Source of the DNA: an uncultured delta proteobacterium | Lineage (GTDB): Bacteria; Myxococcota_A; Polyangia; Polyangiales; Ga0077539 | NCBI GenBank assembly: GCA_903860995.1 | Contig: CAIOSS010000208.1 | Location: 1 to 5,098 of the forward strand | DNA: 5,098 nucleotides | Direction of reading: 5' to 3' | Shown here: positions 1 through 5,098 of the stretch, piece after piece | How positions within the stretch are numbered: position 1 is the stretch's first letter | How the letters are laid out: each line of letters starts with the position of its first letter | Position numbers and translations under genes: made by a program | Notes under the pieces: model-generated | Database searches by the model: none | What the model was told of the DNA's origin: nothing | Seen by the model: the letters and a program-made list of their open reading frames with translations, nothing else

Positions 1-1883
1 GCCCCGAACTGCCCGGTGCCCGGCACCACGTCGCCGCCCGTCGAGGCGAAGAGCACGTTGCCCGTGAACCCGCCCTGCGAGCCGTTGCCGTTGTCGACGC
101 AGCTCACCCCGCGGCCCAGCGCCGCCGCCTGCTCGCCGCCGGTGCTGCCGCTCACGTCGATGATCCCGTTGATGACCACGGCGCCGGTCGCGCGCAGGTC
201 GAGCACGCCCGTCCCCGTGGTGGTGATGCGCACCCCGACCGGGATGCTCACCGTCGTGAAGTTGTGGATGCCCGGCGACAGCGCGATGTCTGTCGACGGC
301 GCGAAGGCCCCTTCGCCCCCGGTGCTCGGGAAGGGGTTGCACAGCCCCGCCACGCACACCCCGCTCGCGCAGCGGTTGCCGCAGGCCCCGCAGTTCTGCG
401 CGTCGGTGAGCAGCGGCGCCTCGCAGCCGTTGGCCGCGCTGCCGTCGCAGATGCCGAAGTTCGTCGCGCACGACGCCACCGCGCAGGCCCGCGCCACGCA
501 CGACGCCGTGGCGTCGGCGAGCACGCACGCCGCCCCGCAGGCGCCGCAGTGCGTGGTGCTGGTCGTGATGTCCACCTCGCAGCCGTCGCCCGGGGTGCTG
601 TTGCAGTTGCCGAAGCCGCTCGCGCACGCCCCGAGGCCGCACACGCCCGCCGCGCAGGTGGGCGCGGCGCTGGCGAAGCTGCACCGGTTGCCGCAGACGC
701 CGCAGTGGGCGGTGCTGGTGCGGGTGTCGACCTCGCAGCCGTTGGCCGGGTTCATGTCGCAGTTGCCGAAGCCCGCCGCGCAGGCCACGCCGCAGGCCCC
801 CGCGGAGCACACCGGCGCGCCGCTGGCGGGCATCGCGCACGCCCTCCTGCAGATGCCGCAGTGGTCGGTGCTGGTGCGGATGTCGACCTCGCATCCGTTG
901 CTCGCGTCGCCGTCGCAGTCCGCGAAGCCCGCGTCGCAGGCGAAGCCGCAGGCCCCCGCCACGCAGGTGGTCGCGGCGTTGGCGCGCGTCGCGCAGGCCG
1001 TGCCGCACGCGCCGCAGTGGTCGGTGCTCACGCGGGTGTCGGCCTCGCAGCCGTTGCTCGCATCGCCGTCGCAGTCGGCGAAGCCCGCGTCGCACAGGAA
1101 CCCGCAGGCCCCCGCGGCGCAGGTCGGCGTGGCGTTGGCCCGGGAGGGGCAGGCGTTGTTGCACGCGCCGCAGTGGGTGAGGGTCACCCGGGTGTCGATC
1201 TCGCAGCCGTTGGCCGGCGCGCTGTCGCAGTCGCCGAAGCCCGGGGCGCAGGAGCCCACGCTGCACGCCCCGACGAGGCACGCCGGGGTGGCGTTGTTGA
1301 CCGCGCAGGTCATCCCGCAGCCGCCGCAGTTGCCGGTGTTGGTGCGGATGTCGACGCAGCCGCCGTCGCAGCAGGTCTGCCCCGCCATGCAGCCGCGGGC
1401 GGCGTCGCAGCCCGGCACGCACTGGTTGCCCATGCAGCGCTGGCCGAGGGTGCAGTGGTCGTCCACCACGCAGGCCACACAGGCACGGGTGGTGGGGTCG
1501 CAGCGCGGCGCGGTCACCCCGGCGCCCCCGTCGACCGTGGCCCCGGCGCAGGCGTCGTCGTTGCGGCACCCCAGCACGCAGGCGAAGGTCGTGGTGTCGC
1601 AGCGCTGCCCGGCGGGGCAGCGGTCGTCGGTGGCGCTGCACGCCGCGCAGCGGCCGCTCGCGCACACGGGACCGCCCGCGTTGCCCACGCACTCGGAGTT
1701 GTTGCGGCACATGAAGGGGACGTCGACGGCGGGCGTGTCCATCGCCCCGAGGTCGCTCGCCACGTCGGGGCCGACGTCGACCCCCGCGTCGACCGAGCCA
1801 CCCACCACCGAGGTGCCGAGCCCGCAGCCCGACACCCACACCGCGAGGCAAGCCACCTTCCACCCGACCGATCGCGCTCTCAT
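1..1883 (-). CDS. Cys-rich repeat lipoprotein, 3' end outside window
   Basis: Predicted surface lipoprotein of unknown function. The frame is open from ATG at 1883-1881 for 627 codons, with no stop before the left edge. Residues 1-20 form a lipoprotein signal: an Arg-rich start, a short hydrophobic stretch and lipobox VSGC with Cys20 as the lipidation site. Residues 21-56 are an Asp/Val-rich linker. Residues 57-180 hold irregular Cys modules of the form CxxDxxCxxGxxC. Residues 186-511 hold the exact 52-residue repeat listed separately. From about residue 516 cysteines almost vanish and the sequence turns Gly/Thr/Val-rich (GIHNF, GVLDL, INGIIDVSG), resembling the start of a parallel beta-helix. 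No clear Shine-Dalgarno precedes the ATG; an in-frame GTG lies five codons upstream (1898). Such mosaic secreted Cys-rich proteins are common in myxobacteria. The gene is divergent from the small ORF at 1991. Strand and frame are secure because the repeat register, lipobox and length agree; function is unknown. Confidence 0.9.
   Translation of the reverse strand, partial: MRARSVGWKVACLAVWVSGCGLGTSVVGGSVDAGVDVGPDVASDLGAMDTPAVDVPFMCRNNSECVGNAGGPVCASGRCAACSATDDRCPAGQRCDTTTFACVLGCRNDDACAGATVDGGAGVTAPRCDPTTRACVACVVDDHCTLGQRCMGNQCVPGCDAARGCMAGQTCCDGGCVDIRTNTGNCGGCGMTCAVNNATPACLVGACSVGSCAPGFGDCDSAPANGCEIDTRVTLTHCGACNNACPSRANATPTCAAGACGFLCDAGFADCDGDASNGCEADTRVSTDHCGACGTACATRANAATTCVAGACGFACDAGFADCDGDASNGCEVDIRTSTDHCGICRRACAMPASGAPVCSAGACGVACAAGFGNCDMNPANGCEVDTRTSTAHCGVCGNRCSFASAAPTCAAGVCGLGACASGFGNCNSTPGDGCEVDITTSTTHCGACGAACVLADATASCVARACAVASCATNFGICDGSAANGCEAPLLTDAQNCGACGNRCASGVCVAGLCNPFPSTGGEGAFAPSTDIALSPGIHNFTTVSIPVGVRITTTGTGVLDLRATGAVVINGIIDVSGSTGGEQAAALGRGVSCVDNGNGSQGGFTGNVLFASTGGDVVPGTGQFG
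393..1328 (-). repeat. Six tandem 52-residue (156-bp) Cys-rich units
   Basis: Residues 186-497 of the lipoprotein consist of six complete units of exactly 52 codons, and a seventh unit begins at 392. The unit-start cysteines (CGxC) fall at residues 186, 238, 290, 342, 394, 446 and 498. The NGCE/DGCE cysteines fall at 227, 279, 331, 383, 435 and 487. Every interval is 52. Each unit has 8 Cys. Units 2-4 follow C-x2-C-x3-C-x9-C-x4-C-x3-C-x6-C-x7-C-x10. Units 1, 5 and 6 use x8 and x4 in place of x9 and x3, keeping the total at 52. Recurring words are CDAGFADCD, NGCEVDTRTS and HCGACG. The spacing fits a disulfide-stabilised repeat domain. It resembles other myxobacterial Cys repeats, but I do not assign a named family. 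Confidence 0.95.
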
Positions 1884-1953
1884 GGCCGCATCTTGCACGA
1901 GCCCGCCCCCGCTGCGAACCCCTCTCGCGCGCGCTTCGCCTCCAGGGTGACGC

Positions 1954-1982
1954 TTCCCAGCAGGTCCCGCGGTTCGTATCGT
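1954..1982 (+). promoter_or_regulatory. Weak sigma70-like promoter candidate
   Basis: TTCCCA (1954-1959) and TATCGT (1977-1982) are separated by 17 bp. Each matches 4 of 6 bases of the TTGACA/TATAAT consensus, and the site lies in the divergent gap just before the 65-aa ORF. A start about 7 bp past the -10 box would fall at or next to the ATG at 1991, which would give a leaderless or nearly leaderless message. That agrees with the lack of a Shine-Dalgarno sequence before 1991. In DNA this G+C-rich a match like this is suggestive only. Confidence 0.22.
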
Positions 1983-1990
1983 GCGCGGCC

Positions 1991-2188
1991 ATGCAGAGCC
2001 CCCCCCTCGACGACCGCACCCTCCGGGCGCTGGTCCGCGCCGCTGAATCCCCCGTCACCGCCGCCGCCGTCGTGCGGCTGATGTTCGCCGAGTCGGGCAT
2101 CGCGAAGGCCCTGGCGCTCCCCCTCGAGCCCGGCGACCACCCCGGCCTCGACGAGCGCCCCGTCGGCCCGGAGGAACTCTCCCGATGA
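1991..2188 (+). CDS. 65-aa protein coupled to FAAH-like amidase
   Basis: Small predicted cytoplasmic protein with no signal peptide and no membrane segment. The C-terminal third is Pro/Asp/Glu-rich; the first 45 residues look helical, with a heptad-like run around AAAVVRLMF and a following SGIAKALALP. Third codon positions are almost all G or C, as in the flanking genes, which supports real coding. Its TGA (2186-2188) overlaps the ATG (2185-2187) of the next gene, and its last codons contain that gene's ribosome binding site, so the two are probably translationally coupled. It sits where gatC sits before gatA, but it lacks the GatC length (about 95 aa) and motifs, and the neighbour is not GatA. 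Compared from memory, residues 14-56 align without gaps to the N-terminal helical extension of Arabidopsis FAAH, at about 9 identities in 43 plus many conservative changes. It may therefore be a detached N-terminal segment of a FAAH. No Shine-Dalgarno is seen before its own ATG. Confidence 0.65.
   Translation: MQSPPLDDRTLRALVRAAESPVTAAAVVRLMFAESGIAKALALPLEPGDHPGLDERPVGPEELSR
2170..2175 (+). promoter_or_regulatory. Ribosome binding site of the amidase
   Basis: GGAGGA lies 9 nt before the ATG at 2185, inside the last codons of the 65-aa ORF. It is a near-perfect match to the anti-Shine-Dalgarno sequence. It fixes the amidase start at 2185 and argues that translation genuinely restarts there, rather than the two frames being one gene broken by a sequencing error. 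Confidence 0.75.
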
Positions 2189-3609
2189 TCACCCTCGACG
2201 ACCTCCACGGCCGCTTCACCCGCCGCGAGCTCACGCCCCGGGAGCACCTCGACCGTGTGCTCGACGGCCTCCGCGGCGCGGCGCAGCGCTCGCCCGCCCA
2301 CGCCGCCGTGCGCGACTACAACGACGAGCAGGCCCGCCGCGCCGCCGACGCGGCCACCGCCCGCTACGCCTCCGGCCAGGCCCTCGGGGCCTTCGACGGC
2401 ATACCCATCGTGGTAAAAGACGAGGTCGACGTGGCGGGGCTGCCCACGCGCGCGGGCACGGTGTACCGCCCGTCGCTCCCGGCGGCGCGCGACGCCACGG
2501 CGGTGGCCCGGCTGCGCGACGCGGGCGCCGTGGTGGTCGGCAAGAGCGTGCAGCACGAGCTCGGCCTCGGCGCGACGGGCATCTCGCCGCACGAGGCGCT
2601 CACCCCGCGCAACCCGCACGACCCGCGCCGCGCCCCCGGCGGCTCGTCGTCGGGCAGCGCGGTGGCCGTGGCGCTCGGGGCGGTGCCCGTGGCGCTGGCC
2701 TCGGACGGCGGCGGCTCGGTGCGCATCCCGGCCTCGCTCTGCGGCGTGTGGGGGCTCAAGCCCACCTTCGGGCGCATCCCCAACACGGGCGACGACAACC
2801 TCGACGGGACGCTCGGGCACCTCGGGCCCATCGCGCGCTCGGTCGAGGCGATGGAGAAGTTCTTGCGGGTGACGGCGGGGGACGACGGTCGTTGCCCGGT
2901 GGCCCACGGCACCCCCGCGCTCGACCTCGCGGCCCTCGACGGCGCGCGCGACCGCGACCTCACCGGGCTGCGCATCGGCGTCGACCCCGACGAGTGGGCC
3001 GACGCCAACCCCACCATCGCCTTCATCTGCCGCGAGGCGCTGCGCACGCTGGAGAGGCAGGGCGCCGTGCTGCGCGACGTCTCCCTCCCCCTCGGCCGCC
3101 ACGCCGGGGCGATCGGCTTCGTGACCATGGCCGTCGAGGCGGCCCGCGGGCACGCCGAGGAGTACCGCCGGCACCGCGAGCAGATGGCCCTCGACGTGCG
3201 CCTCGCCATCGCCATCGGCGGGCGCATCTCCGCGGTGGAGCACCAGCGGGCGCAGGTCCTCCGCCGGCGGCTGCGCCGGCAGATGGCGGCCGTGCTGGGC
3301 GAGGTCGACCTGTACGCCACGCCGACGGTGGCGAGCGCGGCGCCGAAGGTGCGAGCGCGGGCCGAGCGCGCGGGCGAGGCCGACCAGGCGGTGACCAACG
3401 ACCTGGTGCGCTTTACCTTCCTGGGTAACCTCACGGGGCTGCCCGCGCTGACGGCGCCGGTGGGCGTGCAGGGCGCGCGGCTCCCGGTGGGCCTGCAGCT
3501 GATGGCGAAGCCGTGGGCCGAGGCGACGCTGCTGGCCGCGGCCTACGGGCTGGAGCGCGCGGGGTATGCGCCGCCGAAGCCGACCGTGGTCGTAGGGGCG
3601 GACTGGTGA
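2185..3609 (+). CDS. Amidase-signature hydrolase, plant-FAAH-like
   Basis: Amidase signature (AS) serine hydrolase, 474 aa, the usual size for a core AS enzyme. The Ser-cisSer-Lys triad is visible: Lys78 in GIPIVVKDE, cis-Ser154 in PGGSSSGSA and nucleophile Ser178 in DGGGSVRIPAS. The spacing of 76 and 24 residues equals that recalled for Arabidopsis FAAH (K205, S281, S305). Other FAAH-like words are TPRNPHDP, LRRRL (near residue 360), TNDLVRF and KPWAEATLL near the C-terminus. GatA's GKTNMDEF is absent (GKSVQHELGLG here), so this is not the tRNA amidotransferase subunit. FAAHs hydrolyse N-acylethanolamines and other fatty acid amides to a fatty acid plus amine; the substrate here is inferred and other amides are possible. 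There is no signal peptide. The plant enzyme has about 127 more residues before the catalytic Lys, and part of that may be supplied by the upstream 65-aa protein. The start is set by GGAGGA at 2170-2175 and the ATGA overlap. AS membership is very sure; the FAAH-like subfamily is likely. Confidence 0.93.
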   Translation: MITLDDLHGRFTRRELTPREHLDRVLDGLRGAAQRSPAHAAVRDYNDEQARRAADAATARYASGQALGAFDGIPIVVKDEVDVAGLPTRAGTVYRPSLPAARDATAVARLRDAGAVVVGKSVQHELGLGATGISPHEALTPRNPHDPRRAPGGSSSGSAVAVALGAVPVALASDGGGSVRIPASLCGVWGLKPTFGRIPNTGDDNLDGTLGHLGPIARSVEAMEKFLRVTAGDDGRCPVAHGTPALDLAALDGARDRDLTGLRIGVDPDEWADANPTIAFICREALRTLERQGAVLRDVSLPLGRHAGAIGFVTMAVEAARGHAEEYRRHREQMALDVRLAIAIGGRISAVEHQRAQVLRRRLRRQMAAVLGEVDLYATPTVASAAPKVRARAERAGEADQAVTNDLVRFTFLGNLTGLPALTAPVGVQGARLPVGLQLMAKPWAEATLLAAAYGLERAGYAPPKPTVVVGADW

Positions 3610-3635
3610 GCTGAGGGGCAATCGGCCCGCTCAGC
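3610..3635. terminator. Hairpin between convergent genes
   Basis: GCTGAGGGGC (3610-3619) pairs with GCCCGCTCAGC (3625-3635), giving a 10-bp stem with one bulged G (3629) and a 5-nt loop (3620-3624). It starts directly after the amidase TGA (3607-3609) and contains the menH stop codon on the other strand (3631-3633). Its position suits a bidirectional terminator for the converging transcripts. Neither side has a U-tract, so it may act as a weak or Rho-assisted terminator or as an RNA 3'-end stabiliser. Confidence 0.5.
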
Positions 3636-4344
3636 CCGCTCCTGCCACCACCCTCGCCACCGCCGCCGGGTCTTCGAGCGCCACGTTGTGCCCGACCCCC
3701 GCGACCCGGTGGTGCACCACCCTCCCGCCGCTCCGCCGCACCATCTCCTCCGCGATGCGCGTGAACTTCTCGTCGCGCTCGCCGGTCACCGCGTGCACCG
3801 TGAAGGGCGCCGTCGCCAGTGCCCCCCACCGCGGCGGCATGCGCCCCGTGCTCAGCGTCGACAGCGCCCACGCGATGCCGCCTGCCTCGTGCCCGGTGCG
3901 CCACGCCCGCTGCGCCGCCCGCAGCTCCGGGGCCATCTCCCGCTGCGTCGCGAACAGCGGCAGCGCCTCCCACCGCTCCACGAAGGCCTCCAGCCCGTCG
4001 CGCGCGATGCTCGCGGCCAGGGCGTCGTCGGCCGCCGCCCGCTCTGTCCGCTCGACCGGGTCCTCGATGCCGGGCGTCCCGCCCACCAGCACCACCGCGC
4101 GCACGTCGCCCGGGTGGCGCAGCGCCAGCGAGAGCGCGAGGCGCGCGCCCAGCGAGTAGCCCACCAGCACCCGCCGACCCGTTGTCCACGGCGCCAACGT
4201 GTCGACCACCTCGTCGAAGCCCGCGCCGGGCAGCACCCACGGCGACGGCCCGTGGCCCGGCATCCACCAGGCCTCTTCCAGCGCACCCCGCCCCCCCGAC
4301 CACTGCGCCGGCGACCCGAGGAAGCCGTGCAGCCAGCCGATCAC
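3631..4344 (-). CDS. menH: SHCHC synthase, MenH
   Basis: 2-succinyl-6-hydroxy-2,4-cyclohexadiene-1-carboxylate synthase, an alpha/beta hydrolase of menaquinone synthesis. It eliminates pyruvate from SEPHCHC, the product of MenD, to give SHCHC in the cytoplasm. The protein has 237 aa. Visible are the oxyanion-loop motif LHGFLGS (residues 5-11), PGHG (29-32), the nucleophile elbow GYSLGAR with Ser64, the MenH-type GGTPGIEDPVERTER stretch (88-102), WEALPLF (125-131), GERDEKF with Asp191, and GVGHN with His219. Ser64-Asp191-His219 is the triad; GERDxKF and GGxPG set MenH apart from generic hydrolases. The start is GTG at 4344-4342, overlapping the menD TGA as GTGA and preceded by GGGAG. It begins only four residues before the oxyanion-loop motif, so it is shorter at the N-terminus than E. 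coli MenH, and I see no better start upstream. It is the last gene of its operon. Confidence 0.93.
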   Translation of the reverse strand: MIGWLHGFLGSPAQWSGGRGALEEAWWMPGHGPSPWVLPGAGFDEVVDTLAPWTTGRRVLVGYSLGARLALSLALRHPGDVRAVVLVGGTPGIEDPVERTERAAADDALAASIARDGLEAFVERWEALPLFATQREMAPELRAAQRAWRTGHEAGGIAWALSTLSTGRMPPRWGALATAPFTVHAVTGERDEKFTRIAEEMVRRSGGRVVHHRVAGVGHNVALEDPAAVARVVAGAG

Positions 4345-5098
4345 GCCGTGAGCTCCCGCTCCACCCGGGCGCGCACCCGCTGCCGCCGCGCGCCCGCGTC
4401 CTCGGGCGGGACCACCGCCTCGATCACCGTCACCCCGCTCGTCTCCACCGCCTCGTCGAGCGCCGCCGAGAGCGCCGCGGGCGTGTCCACCCGGGCGTAG
4501 CGGTGCCCGAAGGCCGCCGAGGCCTCAGCCCAGCGAATACCCTGCGGCGTAAGGAAGAAGCGCGCGAACACCCCCGCCCCCGCGCTCCCCGGCGGCGCCG
4601 CGCGCCCCAGCGGGAGCTCGGCGAAGATGCGACCGCCCTCGTTCTGCACCAGCAGCACCACCAGCGCGCCGTCGAGGCCCTGCGCCGCGGCGAGTCCCCC
4701 GAGGTCGTGCGCCGCGCTCACGTCGCCGAGCAGCACCGCCACGGGCTCGGCGGGCGGGTGCTTCGTGCGCGCGCCCACTGCCCCGGCCACGAGCCCGTCG
4801 ATGCCGCTGCCTCCCCGCTGGTGCAGCACCCGCAGCGCGCGCCACGGCGAGGCCAGCTCCAGGTCGCGCACCGGCATGCTGTTGCCCGCCACCAGGCACG
4901 ATCCCGCGGGCAGCGCGTCGACCAGCGCCTGGGCCACCGTGAGCTCGTCGAGGGCCTCGCCGAAGGTCTCCGCGCGCACCGCCGACCACGCCGCCGCGTC
5001 AGCCTCGGCGAGCGCCGCCGACCACGCCGGGTCGGAGGCCACCGGGCGCGCGCCCAGGCCCAGCAGTACCGCGTGCGCCACCGCCTCGGGCTCGCCCC
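4341..5098 (-). CDS. menD: SEPHCHC synthase, MenD, C-terminal part
   Basis: 2-succinyl-5-enolpyruvyl-6-hydroxy-3-cyclohexene-1-carboxylate synthase, the thiamine-diphosphate and Mg2+ dependent enzyme joining 2-oxoglutarate to isochorismate, the first committed step of classical menaquinone synthesis. The frame stays open through the right edge, so the 251 visible residues are the C-terminal part of a protein usually about 550-600 aa long. The GTG at 5081 is internal, not a start. Motifs in order: GNSMPVRDLE with the Ser and Arg of the substrate site; QRGGSGIDG, the counterpart of the usual NRGASGIDG; the cofactor motif GDVSAAHDL, then QNEGGRIFAELPL. The metal-binding Asp (4722-4724) and Asn are 27 residues apart with Gly two further on, matching E. 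coli Asp442, Asn469 and Gly471. The usual NN is QN here, but the ligand Asn is kept. The TGA overlaps the menH start. Upstream men genes such as menF may lie beyond the right edge. Confidence 0.94.
   Translation of the reverse strand, partial: GEPEAVAHAVLLGLGARPVASDPAWSAALAEADAAAWSAVRAETFGEALDELTVAQALVDALPAGSCLVAGNSMPVRDLELASPWRALRVLHQRGGSGIDGLVAGAVGARTKHPPAEPVAVLLGDVSAAHDLGGLAAAQGLDGALVVLLVQNEGGRIFAELPLGRAAPPGSAGAGVFARFFLTPQGIRWAEASAAFGHRYARVDTPAALSAALDEAVETSGVTVIEAVVPPEDAGARRQRVRARVERELTA
4353..4357 (-). promoter_or_regulatory. Ribosome binding site of menH
   Basis: On the minus strand GGGAG lies 8 nt before the GTG start of menH, inside the last codons of menD. It supports the unusual GTG start and translation coupled to menD, because start and stop overlap as GTGA. 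Confidence 0.55.

Noticed and set aside
393..1328. Regular 156-bp repeats as a CRISPR array or non-coding satellite
   Set aside because: The period is a multiple of three, sequence similarity follows codons and cysteines, and there are no identical short repeats with unrelated spacers.
16..1950. A 644-codon open frame on the plus strand, and a second of 605 codons at 264-2081
   Set aside because: They lie opposite the Cys-rich gene. The minus frame has a lipobox, exact 52-residue repeats and ordered cysteines, while the plus frames give low-complexity Pro/Ala/Gln/Arg-rich text expected from high-G+C antisense.
1880..2140. 86-codon minus-strand ORF whose stop overlaps the lipoprotein ATG as ATGA
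   Set aside because: It is antisense to the 65-aa ORF and the intergenic gap, its product is Gly/Arg-rich with no recognisable feature, and it would leave the divergent gene pair without a promoter region.
1991..2188. Small ORF as gatC with the amidase as gatA
   Set aside because: The amidase lacks the GatA GKTNMDEF signature, the small protein lacks GatC motifs and length, and no gatB follows.
2364..3434. 356-codon minus-strand ORF and 226-codon plus-strand ORF inside the amidase
   Set aside because: Both are frame shadows of the amidase, whose catalytic motifs are unambiguous; their products are Arg/Ser/Ala-rich without motifs.
3431..4500. Other long ORFs over menH on both strands, including 290, 157, 270 and 144 codons
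   Set aside because: They overlap menH or the end of menD in other frames and are low-complexity; only the menH frame carries a catalytic triad.
4525..4989. 154-codon minus-strand ORF within menD
   Set aside because: It is a shifted-frame shadow of menD, Gly/Arg/Ala-rich, with none of the ThDP motifs.

Overview
The window is about 73% G+C with strongly G/C-biased third codon positions. It carries a cysteine-rich lipoprotein of a style typical of myxobacteria, with an Asp/Val-rich linker and tandem repeats carrying NGCE and HCGAC motifs. This suggests a member of the Myxococcota, probably Polyangia/Polyangiales-like. That placement is inferred from composition and protein style, not from a marker gene.

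Layout. (1) Positions 1-1883, minus strand: the first 627 codons of a large, secreted, Cys-rich lipoprotein that runs off the left edge. It has a lipobox, an Asp-rich linker, irregular Cys-rich modules, six full units of an exact 52-residue, 8-Cys repeat plus the start of a seventh, and then the start of a beta-helix-like domain. The reading frame is complete and open but has no stop in the window. The long open frames on the opposite strand here are G+C shadows. (2) Positions 1884-1990: a 107-bp divergent intergenic region. (3) Positions 1991-3609, plus strand: a two-gene unit, a 65-aa protein followed with an ATGA overlap by an amidase-signature hydrolase that most resembles plant-type fatty acid amide hydrolase (FAAH). 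(4) Positions 3610-3635: a hairpin between converging genes that includes the menH stop codon. (5) Positions 3631-5098, minus strand: menH and the C-terminal part of menD, overlapping as GTGA, forming the end of a classical (o-succinylbenzoate-route) menaquinone operon that continues beyond the right edge.

How the genes relate. MenD and MenH catalyse consecutive steps, isochorismate to SEPHCHC to SHCHC, in menaquinone synthesis. The 65-aa protein and the amidase look translationally coupled. From remembered sequence, the small protein resembles part of the N-terminal helical extension of plant FAAH, so the pair may be a split version of a long-form FAAH. This is the most interesting point in the window. 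The lipoprotein is transcribed divergently and has no evident functional link to the others.
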